This document shows, one piece after another, positions 1 through 10,741 of a stretch of 64,000 nucleotides of DNA. The translations under genes and the position numbers were made by a program. The first letter of the stretch is position 1, and each line of letters starts with the position of its first letter. The stretch comes from Desarmillaria ectypa (taxonomy: Eukaryota; Basidiomycota; Agaricomycetes; Agaricales; Physalacriaceae). Under the pieces are notes generated by a model, which searched no databases, was not told the origin of the DNA, and saw only the letters and a program-made list of their open reading frames with translations. The stretch spans positions 186,001 to 250,000 of the forward strand of contig JAUDYN010000003.1 in assembly GCA_030407005.1 (NCBI GenBank). The letters are read 5' to 3'.

Positions 1-769
1 CCCCCGCCGGTCGCGCAAAGTTGCGCCCACCAGCTACTAGTACGAGTGACCTTTCTACTGCGTAGAATATGGGTCTACCATCACCATTCCAAATCACAGA
101 AAGTATCAGCTTCATGACCTATCTTCAATGTTATCGGCGTCACTGTCAAGGCTGCAATATTCCCAAGTGCTCTACTGATGTTGCGAAATTCAGATACGTG
201 GACAAACGGTTTAAGTCATGACCAGGCCATATTTTTCTTGCCTTGTTGTAGATGCAAGTGGGAAAGGATACAAATGCTCGCTAGCGGACACAATTCAGCG
301 GCACTGACAGCAACCCAACAGGGACTTTCTAGAACCCGAGAACATCTTTGGCCATTCAAGCCTATGCGGGGAACAGTCCGTGCAAACCTCGCGAGCTTAA
401 CGCAACAGATCGTAGGTCTGCTCTATTACCTTTGACATGGTGTCTTACTCGATTCCGTTATGCAACTGGCGGAGGAACTTTGCAAGGCCTTTAGATATAT
501 CACTATGAAGCACCCAAAGGCTTTCCTAGCCCGTATGATGCTGTACGTCACGGACTGCAACTTGAATACGTGCCTTCTACTGTCCAAACCGAACATCTCA
601 ATGTATTCATGGATGTACGTATCTATCTTACGCAGCGAAAACAATCAAATGTGCAGGGCCAAATGAACTGGAAATACTTCTAAAACGGCAATTATAGGGT
701 ATAGTGCTGTAAGAATCTATCTGGCCTACTAGTAGCCGCGGGGAAGAAGATAACTCGTCCGTGCCCAAG
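1..769. other. Left-edge stretch without a recognised gene
   Basis: Short open frames of 60-85 codons occur on both strands (for example 178-435 and 460-666, plus strand). None resembles a known family, and none has a convincing intron-exon structure or codon pattern. It may be the 3' flank of the minus-strand gene that follows, or part of a gene outside the window. Confidence 0.4.
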
Positions 770-1569
770 CTAGGCCGTCTTCGTTTGCTGTGATGGCTCG
801 TGCACTTTACCCTGTGTCTCCTTGTTCTCCTTCTCGAGCTCTTTGTCGTCCGCCAATCCAGGATATACAAGATCCCAGGTCGGGAGGGGTGGCCTTTTTG
901 GTAAGGGCGAATTTCCGCGCCATGGCTTGGGTGACTGGGGGCTAATCGGAAGCTTCGGCGTTCGGGGCGTCACAGGCTTTGGTGTTTTGGGTGTTTTGGG
1001 TGATGTAGGTAGTGTGACTGCCCTAGGCGACGGTGCTGGAGACGACGAGGCGCCACGTTTAAAGATCGCAATGGGCGATGGTATGCCCTTCTTTTTGGGG
1101 CTGATTTTGGATATCTTCTCCTCTGTGAGACGGACGCTGTCGATGAGGGTTTTGAAATTGACTTTTGGCTCTGCGAGAGCGGCTTTGATGAGTTGCTGCT
1201 GAATAGGATCAGCGTTAAGTGGACGGCATTGAGACGGTAAGGACATACATGTTCGCTTGGGCTTCTCAATGCCTTGGCCATTAAAGGCGGGGGAGGTCTA
1301 TTAGCTAGAACCCCAGGACGGGAACGGGGAGTCGCAGGCTTTTTTGGACGCCGCAAAGAGCCCTTTTTCGTTGGTGAAATGTCGGAGGCAATGCCTGGGA
1401 TGAAACAGTCGTCAGAAAGAGAAATGTCACCAAACCCTGTTAGAGTGTGTTCATCATTCTCATCTGGAATAGTGGGAACAGGGGACGGGAGTGTCGTGTG
1501 TATCGATGAGGCAGAGGTGGTACGCGACATGATGCGAGATGCCAGAGATGGTAGCGACGACAACTGCAA
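770..1569 (-). CDS. SP/TP-rich disordered hypothetical protein
   Basis: Two exons, 1569-1249 and 1198-770, are joined by a 50 nt GT-AG intron (GTATGT donor, CAG acceptor) and keep the frame, giving about 249 residues. The family is not recognised. The protein is basic and low in complexity: the first half has many Ser and Pro residues with an acidic patch (IPDENDEHTL), and the second half has a dense run of SP and TP pairs (such as PKTPKTPKPVTPRTPK), the minimal site of proline-directed kinases. A short helical, charged stretch follows the splice junction (QQLIKAALAEPKVNFK). No transmembrane segment or catalytic motif is visible. The start is the first ATG of the open frame; an internal ATG at codon 14 is an alternative. 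A cell-cycle-regulated scaffold is possible but is inference only. Confidence 0.6.
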
Positions 1570-2055
1570 AGGCAGCGGGTCTTTTTATTCTGAGCTCATG
1601 GTGGGCGTCATCAGTGGCAAAATTCGCATACATTGTCAACAATCGTTGTTCTGTTTATGGACAATGCCATCTCATGTTGTGCCACTAGTGTCCAAGATCG
1701 GAATGACGCTACATTTCCCAGTTGCGAAGGCAGCTTACCTTGAAATGCCACAATAACAGGATCGCCTATTTTTTATCTGCCTTGCCGCCTATCAAGCTGT
1801 TCACACTTCAAAGACGTGTTACCACCATTCGATGAAGTTTATTGCAAGTGACAACTAACTTACGTGCTTCTTTATTTGAAGGGTTTAGCTGAGTTTTTCA
1901 AAAGCTCAGAACGTTTATTTTCGAACTTGTTTGAAAAGGACAGTACGAACAAATATGGAGGAGGAGGATCAACCCGAAAATTCTCCGAGAAAACCATCAA
2001 CGAAGATAAAATGAAAGATGCACTTCTCTAACCTATTTATTGCATTCACTCTAGC
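1570..2055. other. Intergenic region between two minus-strand genes
   Basis: This stretch holds the upstream region of the SP/TP-rich gene and the 3' flank of MSH4. The short frames at 1274-1756 (plus) and 1460-1642 (minus) are shadows or non-coding. No repeat or RNA gene is visible. Confidence 0.5.
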
Positions 2056-5000
2056 TCACTTACCATACAAGAAAGCCCTAGTGATATCTCTCTGAAAACG
2101 CCCGATGTATGTCAGTAACTCTTCATCAGGAAGCATAGAGTGATCTAGTGCTTGTTTTAATTGCGTTCTTAGCTACAATAGACGGGGGTCAATAAACGAC
2201 GAGCATCCAGCACCACAACTGGCTTACCCGTAACAGTGCCTTTCGTCTTGTAGTAATCTGCGTGCTTTCGCTCTCCTCTTCATTGCGCGCGTGTAAAGCA
2301 GAGAGGTTCAAAGAGACTCTTTTAGCCTCTGTGAGTACATCGCTTGGTAGGTCGGCAAGTCGAGCGAGCTCAAGTCCTAGATGATCACGAGTTAATAGGT
2401 TGCATTACTGTCAAGTAGAGTTCTCCTAAACGTGCCGTAATGCGACATGTCTTCAGGAGCACCATCGACGATTCTTACAAGCTGCAGTGTCAGGAACGGA
2501 AGACGGATCCTTAAAAACCTATCGGACGTACTTGTATTGAAATGTCATCCCAAAATTGGACTCAGAGGGACGCGATTGCTAACAGAGGTCCATGAACTGA
2601 AGCGAAGTCAAGAATAAATTAAATCTCACCTGGACAGATAGATGCAGACTGAAAGACGGGTTAAAAGTAGTAAAGAAAACGTGAAAGGTTAGACCCACTT
2701 TACTACGGAAGGCTTACGAGATAGGGTGGTGTTCAGTTCGTTAAAGTGCCTGAAGAAGAATAACAGCACGTCAGTACTCAAACAATGGAATACGCGATGA
2801 ATTTTACGTCGCAAAGAATACAAACGACTTGAAAATCCAGGTTAGATCAGGTTATCTTTGGAAAATGAGCGATGACAACCTTGTGTTCCATCAAGGCCTC
2901 GGCAATAGCATGTGATATACCCACGCCTTCTCTGGGAGAGGTCCCCCTTCCAAGCTCATCGATGAGGATAAGAGTATTTGGAGTGGCTAGACCTATGTGA
3001 CCGATATATATTATCCACAGACGATGCAATATTGACACATACCGAGAATCATTGCGGATGTCGCCATCTCACTAGCGAATGTACTAAGACTCTTCTCCAT
3101 GTCATCGTCGTTTGACAACCTAGTAAGAAGGGCGTCGTGTGTTCTGACGGAAACTCGATGGACGTTGCCCTCATTGGACATAATTGCTGATTCTTTCTTA
3201 CCGAAAACTTGCGTACTCTGCCGGTACAAAACATCCACACATAGCCATCACAGTCAATAGCCCCACTTGACGTAGATAAGTACTTTTGCCTAAAGGATGT
3301 GATCGTCAGATGAACGCATCATCAATCAACAATGATATATACCTGACATGCTGAAATATGCTCCAATGTCAGTAGTAGGCGCGTATATTTAATGAGCTAC
3401 ACGCACTTTGGTCCCTGAACGATTTGAAAAGAGGAAGAATCATCGCAGTACACGTCGTTAGGTACGAGCGTGCCCATCGTGCGTAGAGTCTCGAGAATAG
3501 GATGCCTGCCTGCCTTGACAGCAAGCGTCCCCGTGAATTCTGGTCGTACTGGGGACGGTTAGATGAGATGGGTGCCCTGAGAATTAGGCCAGGATTACCG
3601 TAGTTGCGCACTGGTAAGAATTGAATATGTAAAAACATACAAATATGAAAACACCTGCGCTTACTGATGGACACATGGGCGAATGACAATAACATATCCA
3701 CCAGGGCAATCTTGTTCGCTATTTTTAGGATGTGCCTTCGAAGAAAAACAATGAACCTACGGCCTCTGATGCCTTATACAAGGCTCCCACGTCGACAAGA
3801 ATTTCTGCGACGAGGTCCTGAATAATCCTGAAACCAAAAGCTTTAGTACCTCTCGTAGTCACGAAATCCTCAAGTTCACTTGTCGCTCAAAATCAATGTC
3901 TCGTCTAAAGCGTCCTTCATCCTCGCATTCATCTTTTTCTGTCAATAGAGTGAGAAAGTATGACATATCGAAGTGCTTGTCCCTACCAATTCCATAGAGG
4001 AGAACTGCCACCTCCCCTTCTTCAGCGACGCATTAATGAACCCTTTCGGTAACTCTTCGGTCATATCAGATTTCTTCAACGAGAATACAAAACCAGTATC
4101 GTGATAGATAAGAGTCAGCGGTAGATCGTGCTGCTCTGACAATGCTGTGTTGAGGGCATAGATGTCACCAACATTTTCCTTATACGTCTCGCGGGCTACG
4201 TCTAGCAGCCGATTATAGTTTGCCTGGTAAGAGCAGCTCAGAATATGCATGGATATGGTATAAACGATGCTCAACCTTTACGGCGTAGACGCGAGCATTG
4301 ACAGCACCGATACCATGCTGAGCAATCAATCATTAGAACAATCGATTCTTTCATATATGGAGAGAGTGAACCTTGGAAGGCAAAGTATCTTCATTTAAGC
4401 TCTTGGTAATTAAATGGTCAATGTTAGCAATACGTTCGTCCGAGACCATCTGAGAGACAGTTTCCTTAGTCCGGCTGCCAGCATACATGATGAGAACAAA
4501 AAGAAGTACATACGTCGCAGACGATTCGAAGCAAATGTGACTTACATCCAGCAAGAGCCTGCTGGAATTGAGGAACGCACTTGATGATGTTCCGCAGATT
4601 CAGCATTTGCGACACACGGGTAGATGCTCCCTGGGCCGTGCTAGTAGGTTTCGTTTCAGACGAAGCAAGCTACAACAAATGAATTAGATTAATTTACAAT
4701 GATAGAAACAGAATCATTACAGAAACTATTAGCTTGTCAAAATCCATTTTGTTTATCGGTTTCAGAGATGCCTTCATGTTTGTGAACGCATCTTCGCTCT
4801 TAACAAACTCTGCGGGTGGCGTTGGTCGGATATTGGATCGACGGGATCCACCTACTTGCCTTCGACGACGTCTAGCCGTGCTTCAATAGCATTCTGCCCT
4901 AGAAACGCTGATTAGGTGGAAGCTTCTTCTATGAGACAAGAAACGTGCCTGTAATTGGGGACAGAAGATTGACGCGTAGTAATCGAGACGCCATGGAAGT

Positions 5001-5960
5001 AAAGGTATGGTTGATAGTTCTGTATCAGCTTTAGTTCATTATAGACTCCAAAAGAACATTGACGTACCCAAAAAGAGAATGAGGCGATTTCTTGTTCGAC
5101 ATGTTTCCCACCAATTCAAGATTCCTAACTGTTTCAGGATCGATCATCATAGTTCCATCAACAGGTACATAGCGGATGAGGAGGGACCCAGCGGCAAATC
5201 TGGTGTTCAGTTTAGCTTCAGCGTGTTTGAATAAGGCGGAGGTGGCAGATAGTGCAAAATATCTAGCACGAATGAGTAGAACATGGAAAAGAAGCGCATA
5301 TATGCGCTTACTTGTCGCGTACAGCCATGAGAGTACCTGCACGCTCATCGTCTTCTACGCATAATTGGTCGATGAACTGCATTCCTACACAACGAAATCA
5401 AATGACATGCCGGCCGGGAAGATCGAGAGACCTACCACTCAACTCATTCCAATACTTCCTCCCTATGGGCTCTAGTGGGACACTCGGAAATTCTTCGCGG
5501 ATAAACTCAACCAGAAGCGACGTAGCGGGCGCTCGTTTTCCCGAGGGCAGCAAGGACGCGTCTGACGCCGAAAGGAACGTGTCCGGCACGAGAATAATAC
5601 ACGGGTTATGCAGATGCATCTGGTGGAGAGTCTTGACATACGTCTGGCAGTCTGCAAGCTAGAAGGCGGGAATTCAAGTGCTAGCAAAGGACGTTGTTGG
5701 CGCCTGCTGACCTGGACGAGCATAACACGGCCAGTGTCCTTATCAAGAGCAGCCATTCCCACTTCGCGAGATATTCCTCTGCCTTCGAGAAGAGCAATCA
5801 CATAGCTGGTATCATGTCGAGTCGAGGCAGCAGTTTGAGGGCGCGCAGTTGCTGGCCTCGACTGGGCAGTCCACGGTCGGCTCTGTTCCGTCATTGGACG
5901 CGCTGTGCTCAACCTTGACACGGTTTCGGTTTTGGGACACGTCGTTGGACGCGCGAACAT
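2056..5960 (-). CDS. MSH4: MutS homologue 4, meiotic crossover protein
   Basis: MSH4 forms a heterodimer with MSH5 that stabilises Holliday-junction intermediates and promotes meiotic crossovers; it does not repair mismatches. The first exon encodes a Ser/Thr/Pro/Arg-rich leader, then the MSH4 start motif [20 protein letters not shown]. Later exons carry [45 protein letters not shown] and LFG. The ATPase domain has Walker [18 protein letters not shown] near 3240-3290, [15 protein letters not shown] near 3080-3110, Walker [13 protein letters not shown] near 2940-2970 and the ATHFNEL switch, which is split by an intron (GTAAAA donor) near 2750-2800. The C-terminus reads YGLELARL, then [15 protein letters not shown] and a stop. 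DELGRGTS favours MSH4 over MSH5. At least ten short introns are needed and no disabling change was found. The last codons (GGTAAGTGA) resemble a splice donor, so a further exon downstream is possible. Confidence 0.87.
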
Positions 5961-6250
5961 GGTGGGAAGAAGAGAAGTGTGTCCATTTCGGGCGGCTGAT
6001 GGGGTTTACACTACGTCAGAACTGACGTCAAAAGGTGGGCAAAGCCTTGGCTCATTCTGCCACTGCGCATGTATAAGTGATAATAAATGTATTGCAGATG
6101 AGGGGGGTTGATTGTGACCAGATACCAGACATTGTTTTGGTCATCTACGTATAAAATAAGACCAGACAGCGGGTAGAGTGTATCCAATGAATATTGGAGT
6201 GTCATTAGGGCATGTAATAGTCAAGCCCATCGTATTATAGTCGTATCCAT

Positions 6251-6803
6251 CTATGCGCACTGCAGGACATAAAGTGAGTTAGGCGACCGACAACAACGAG
6301 CAAGAGACGTACGGATTCCTTAAGGTATGAGACAAGGTCGTTCCTGTCCTTCTCCTTCTTCAAGCCAGCGAAGGCCATCTTGGTTCCAGGAATGTACTGC
6401 ATGCGTGGCAGTCAGCCTATGTAGCATCTCGCTTAGCGGTATACACACCTTTTTGGGGTTTTCGAGGTACTCGAAGAGCGTCTGCTCATTCCACTCAACA
6501 CCCTTGTTCACGTTGGCAGCAGTGTACGAGTATCCATCCGCCTTTCCAGATTTGCGACCGAAAATTCTAAATGACGGCGACAACGGTCATTAGTGGTTAA
6601 CGTCGAGCGGGCGATTTTTGAACGCACCCGTGCAAGTTGGGACCGACTTTGTGGGCATCACCAGCTGCAACAGTATGACACTGAGCGCACCGTGTCTTGA
6701 AGAGACCAGCACCCTTGGAAATGTCACCTACAACCCCGCGCTACGTCAGTACCCCGCCTATTTCATCTTGCCATGGAGAGTACACACCAGGAGCAAAAGG
6801 CAT
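6251..6803 (-). CDS. CYC1: Cytochrome c
   Basis: This is the soluble electron carrier of the mitochondrial intermembrane space, between complexes III and IV. Five exons were read: 6803-6788, 6727-6628, 6566-6449, 6396-6313 and 6259-6251. They give exactly 327 nt and 108 residues, the normal fungal length. The haem-attachment motif CAQCH is at residues 19-23 with His23 as axial ligand. [20 protein letters not shown] and [20 protein letters not shown] are textbook, and Met85 is the second haem ligand. The first coding exon is only 16 nt (MPFAP plus one base) and the last only 9 nt (Cys, Ala, stop). Without the last intron the protein would run on into an unrelated basic tail, so the 108-residue model is preferred. 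Confidence 0.95.
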
Positions 6804-7918
6804 TGTTGATAAGGGATATAAGGGCGAAAAAGAAGGGAATATGCAACAGTGAAGTGGACGACGAGTCTGACACGAATGTGGTTTGGAATGAAGACAGCTG
6901 GAGAAAAGTTTTTTGAGGGAAGTGGGGGATTATATAATGACCCGATTCCTACCGCGCCCAATCATGACCGTGTGATTTGGTGCCGGAGGAGATTACCGGA
7001 GACGAGTGATCGCTTCCGTTCCGCGGCGGCTCTCTCTTCCCGATGATCACCGCCGCTTCCCACTTCTCCCTATGGTTCCAGTTTCATCAATTCAGTGTTT
7101 CTTCTAGCATTTCTGTGTCGCTCTTTGACTATCTTCATTTATTTATGCAACTCTCTAAGCACCACAACGGTCTCGCCACAACATATATCTAAAACTCTGT
7201 CAACCCACGTCCGTCTTAGCAGCGTCGGCTGACCTTCAAACTGAAATAATATGTATGTTCTGGAGCAACAGAATACCGAGCCATCATTGTCCCCCATTTC
7301 TTCCCTTGCTACTTCCATGTGGTACCACCTCAAGCGGCATAGATTCCCTCCCGCCCTTGCCATCACTTGGTGTGTCGATTTATCTTCACCGAGTACAAAT
7401 AACTGTGGATACCAGGGTATCTCATATGGGCTTATAACCTGACTGGAGCTGTTCAGTGCATGTCATACTATGCAGATACTTAACACTACACTTTTGTGCA
7501 TCCTTACGTCTTTGCCTTAGTTCCAATCACTACTAAATGGTCGATGAAGCGCTTGCTGACAACCTCCACCCACAAGGATCTCTATATTATCCAATCCTGC
7601 AGTTTGACGAACAGCTTACGGGATGACTGAACACGGATTAGCTCCTTCTGGGCTCGTGGCATAAGACTCCATTGTGAAATGTAATAGTTTGTCAACTACT
7701 TTGGGAACAGCCGCGCTATCCTAGGCCTTGACACCTGCACCATTAATGTACATCTACGCAAAGCAGCACATATACCAACATAACCCCGAAGTACGGTCGC
7801 CGTCAGCGGCATTCCCGAGTCCTAATCAGTCGGAAATTAGGAACTATTCCCGAGGACTTTACAATCGAATGAATGCTATTATACGTGCTCAATAACAACT
7901 ACATAGATGGGTCAAAGC
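6804..7918. other. Upstream region of cytochrome c and 3' flank of VPS27
   Basis: About 1.1 kb without a supported gene. The small frames at 6849-7046, 7139-7366 and 7251-7442 show no family resemblance or splice-linked continuation. The CYC1 promoter should lie in the proximal part, but no specific element could be identified with confidence. Confidence 0.5.
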
Positions 7919-10292
7919 TTATAAATCAATCAACAAGGCTTCCTGTCGCTCCTCTCTCTGCGCCACTCCTGTAGGTATTAATGGTTCATACATTGAGAAT
8001 GCTTGAGGAGCTGACGTGGGAGCAACTGGAAACTGAGGAAGAGATGGTGGTGGCGGCGCGTACTGCTGAGTTTGCTGTTGGGGTGGTTGCCAATAAGTAG
8101 AGTGAACGGTATTACTCCGCGACGGCAGCGGCTGGGGAGTAGGTGCCGAATATGAAGAGACCGTGTTTTGTCGGGTCAAAGCGGGAGGAGTGTATTGAGT
8201 AGGCGGTGAAGACTGCGGGGCTGACACAGGAGCCACGTTAACCGGTGTAGGCGGAACTTGATATGTTGTTTCCAGTGACGCTTGTTTCTCGGGCACGGGA
8301 TATGTGCTATAAGAGATTGGCGGGGCTTCCTGTGGAGGGGACGTGGGGACTGATTCGGGCTGGTAGTATTGCGAAATTGGAGAGGAGTTCTGGATCGTCT
8401 GCTCCCCAGATTGTGTGGGCTGTAAATATTGTTGAGACGATTCTGCGTAGTTATACTGCTGAGGTGGCGCAGGAGTTGGTTGGGCGGGAGCGGGAGCAAA
8501 ATAGGACGACGGTGGTGGAGCTGGTTGGGGGGATGATGCTGATGCGACTTGATATGGGCTCTGCCATTGGGAATATCCGTTCGTCAAAGGCTGTGGCTGG
8601 TTGTAGTTGGAAACTGGTTGCTGATACGCCTGTGAGGATCGCCAACGCGGATGAGCGACTTGTTCCGATAGTAATTGATCGTAAAGCTTGACAGCTTGTG
8701 ACAATTTGTCGTGCATATCCGCGAGCATTTCTATGCGTCTTGTCAGGAAACAGCATGTACATAAAAGTTGATCGACTTACCCTCTTTCCGTCCTGCATCA
8801 TCAAGACTCATGGCCAACTTCGGCCTCAAACTGTTCGCTTTGTCATACAACTCGTTCACTGCGGGATACCTAGAAATATCTCTCCCGCCTTGACTTTGAA
8901 CCTGTTCAATCGTTTGACTGAAGGTTAAAATGGCATCCGACTCAAGAGGTTCGAGATCATAGTTGGGTAGCTTTGGAAGAGAAGGATGAGGAGGGACGAC
9001 ACCAGGAGGATACGACTGTGAGTATCCAGGACCAGAATATTCAGAAGAGGGGGCTTCTGAGCGTGGTGTTTCCACCGCAATGGGGGCACTGGCTTTCGGA
9101 GCGGAGGCTTCACGGAGGCTGGCTTCGATAGCGGCTTTCAAATCGGGATCATTTTCATCATCGATAATGGGTGGGCGGGGATGCATAGAACGGTCAACGA
9201 TGGGAGGTTCTGAGTACTGCCAGGCGGGGGAAGAAGGAACGTAGCCCGGTCGAGAGGTACCGTTCAACCCTGTTTCTTGCAGAGACAGTTGAATAGCTCG
9301 TTGTAGCTCCGCATCCGCGAGATCTCGCGCTGTACGGTGTCGACTGCCATGAAGACTCGTGGAATGCCGGCGTGTCTTATTCCTAGAGTCATGCGTCAAA
9401 GGTTGTGTAGGATGAGACAAGGTCAGACTCACGCCTTCTCCGCCTTCTTGTGTATCTTGGAGTAGCAGCTATCGCATACGCGCACATCCTGGGCTATACC
9501 GAAATGAGGTAGGGAAATTGATTTGGAGGAACATTTCTGATCGAAGACCTGGCCACAGTTCCGACAGTGGTGCTTGCGGTTTGTGAACGTGAACGGATCT
9601 CGACAACGCAGGCAGACATCGGAATCAATCCATTCTGGGGCTGTCTGGGTGTCAACCATAGCTGAATTGGTGACGGAAGGGTCCTTAGGCGGGAAATTAA
9701 ATCCTGAGGATATCAATGGGTATGCGACACAAGTTGCAACAACTCTTGACGCACCTTCCATGTTCAAGGTCTTATACACCTGAGTAACATATAACAATGA
9801 CGGCTTTCCTTCAAATGCTATACTCCAGTTTTGAATAAGCCTCAAGATAGTGTTTTTGACTTCGGTATTGAGAGCTGGTATTTTGAGTATTGAGACGAGG
9901 TTATCGATAAATTCTCTGGAAGCTACTTCCGACAGAAAATGATCACCACCATTCTTGATACAAATGTCGGTCAACTACAGAAGTGTCGGTCAGCAACACG
10001 CGTACATTGGTAATTACGCACCCCCAGCGCTAACAGCTGAACATTAGGATTCTTGTGGTTCAGCCGCCGCTTTAGCGCACGCATAGCATCCTTCGCTGGG
10101 ACCGACTTGGACCTTATCTGATCGCATATTTCGAGATTGAGCGCAATATCTTCCGCCCCAGATGGCAGTAGCTCTGACGTCGCCTTGTCTGATGCACTGA
10201 GTAAAGGAAGGCGACCACAGCAAACGAGTGTGCTCACCTACGGCGTCATCAAGCTGGGACGTTCCCCAGAGCCAGCTACTAATCCCTGACAT
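7919..10292 (-). CDS. VPS27: VPS27, ESCRT-0 subunit
   Basis: Vps27 with Hse1 binds ubiquitinated cargo and PI3P on endosomes and starts multivesicular-body sorting. Exons: 10292-10238, 10188-10022, 9974-9755, 9703-9433, 9382-8781 and 8730-7919, about 708 residues. Domain order is canonical: VHS domain at residues 1-145 ([37 protein letters not shown]); FYVE zinc finger around 172-229 with [16 protein letters not shown] and CDSC; two UIMs ([12 protein letters not shown] and [12 protein letters not shown]); a helical Hse1-binding segment ([22 protein letters not shown]); then a long Pro/Gln-rich tail ending in LLIDL, a clathrin-box-type motif. The intron 9754-9704 is 51 nt without a stop, so retaining it would insert 17 residues in frame; removing it restores the expected EGFNFPP junction. 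The gene is divergent from RPB1. Confidence 0.93.
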
Positions 10293-10741
10293 GATCTGAA
10301 AGCGAAGGAAGGGTAGAGAACTGGAAAGCGTATCACTGTGTTAGTAGTCAGACGGAGACAAATAGGCGTAAACATGAGTCGCCGTTGGATTGGAGCGGAG
10401 CCGAAAACTTGGCCATCGTTTGGTTGGCCTTCAACCATCACTACCATTCTGCGACGACGAGCTCTCGCCTGACGGACGCCGAATTCCTTCTATTTGTAGG
10501 GAGATTAGGCCTACACTACGCGCTCTGCTCGTGGATACCACTTTTGTCTCATTTTTGTCTTGTTTTATTACTTTTTCAGTGGCAAAGGCCTACTCATCAT
10601 CGGTCAAAAGGACGCTCAATTTCACCACGTCCTCCACAAAATCTCTCAGAATCATCGCGTTGCACTTCAATTCGACTTTTCCGGCCATTTTCTCGTCCTT
10701 TTCTGCCTTTTTAATCGCTCTGCGGCCTCCGACTTGCCATC
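10293..10741. promoter_or_regulatory. Divergent promoter region of VPS27 and RPB1
   Basis: The 449 bp between the start codons of VPS27 (-) and RPB1 (+) must hold both promoters and 5' UTRs. The RPB1-proximal part is rich in pyrimidines (T/C runs around 10540-10740), as is common upstream of fungal housekeeping start sites. No clear TATA box was found. The pyrimidine-rich TTTCAG just before the VPS27 ATG could be the acceptor of a 5' UTR intron. Confidence 0.45.

Noticed and set aside
822..1756. Plus-strand frames opposite the SP/TP-rich gene.
   Set aside because: Gly/Arg-rich shadow translations of the minus-strand exons; the minus-strand model has matching splice sites and frame.
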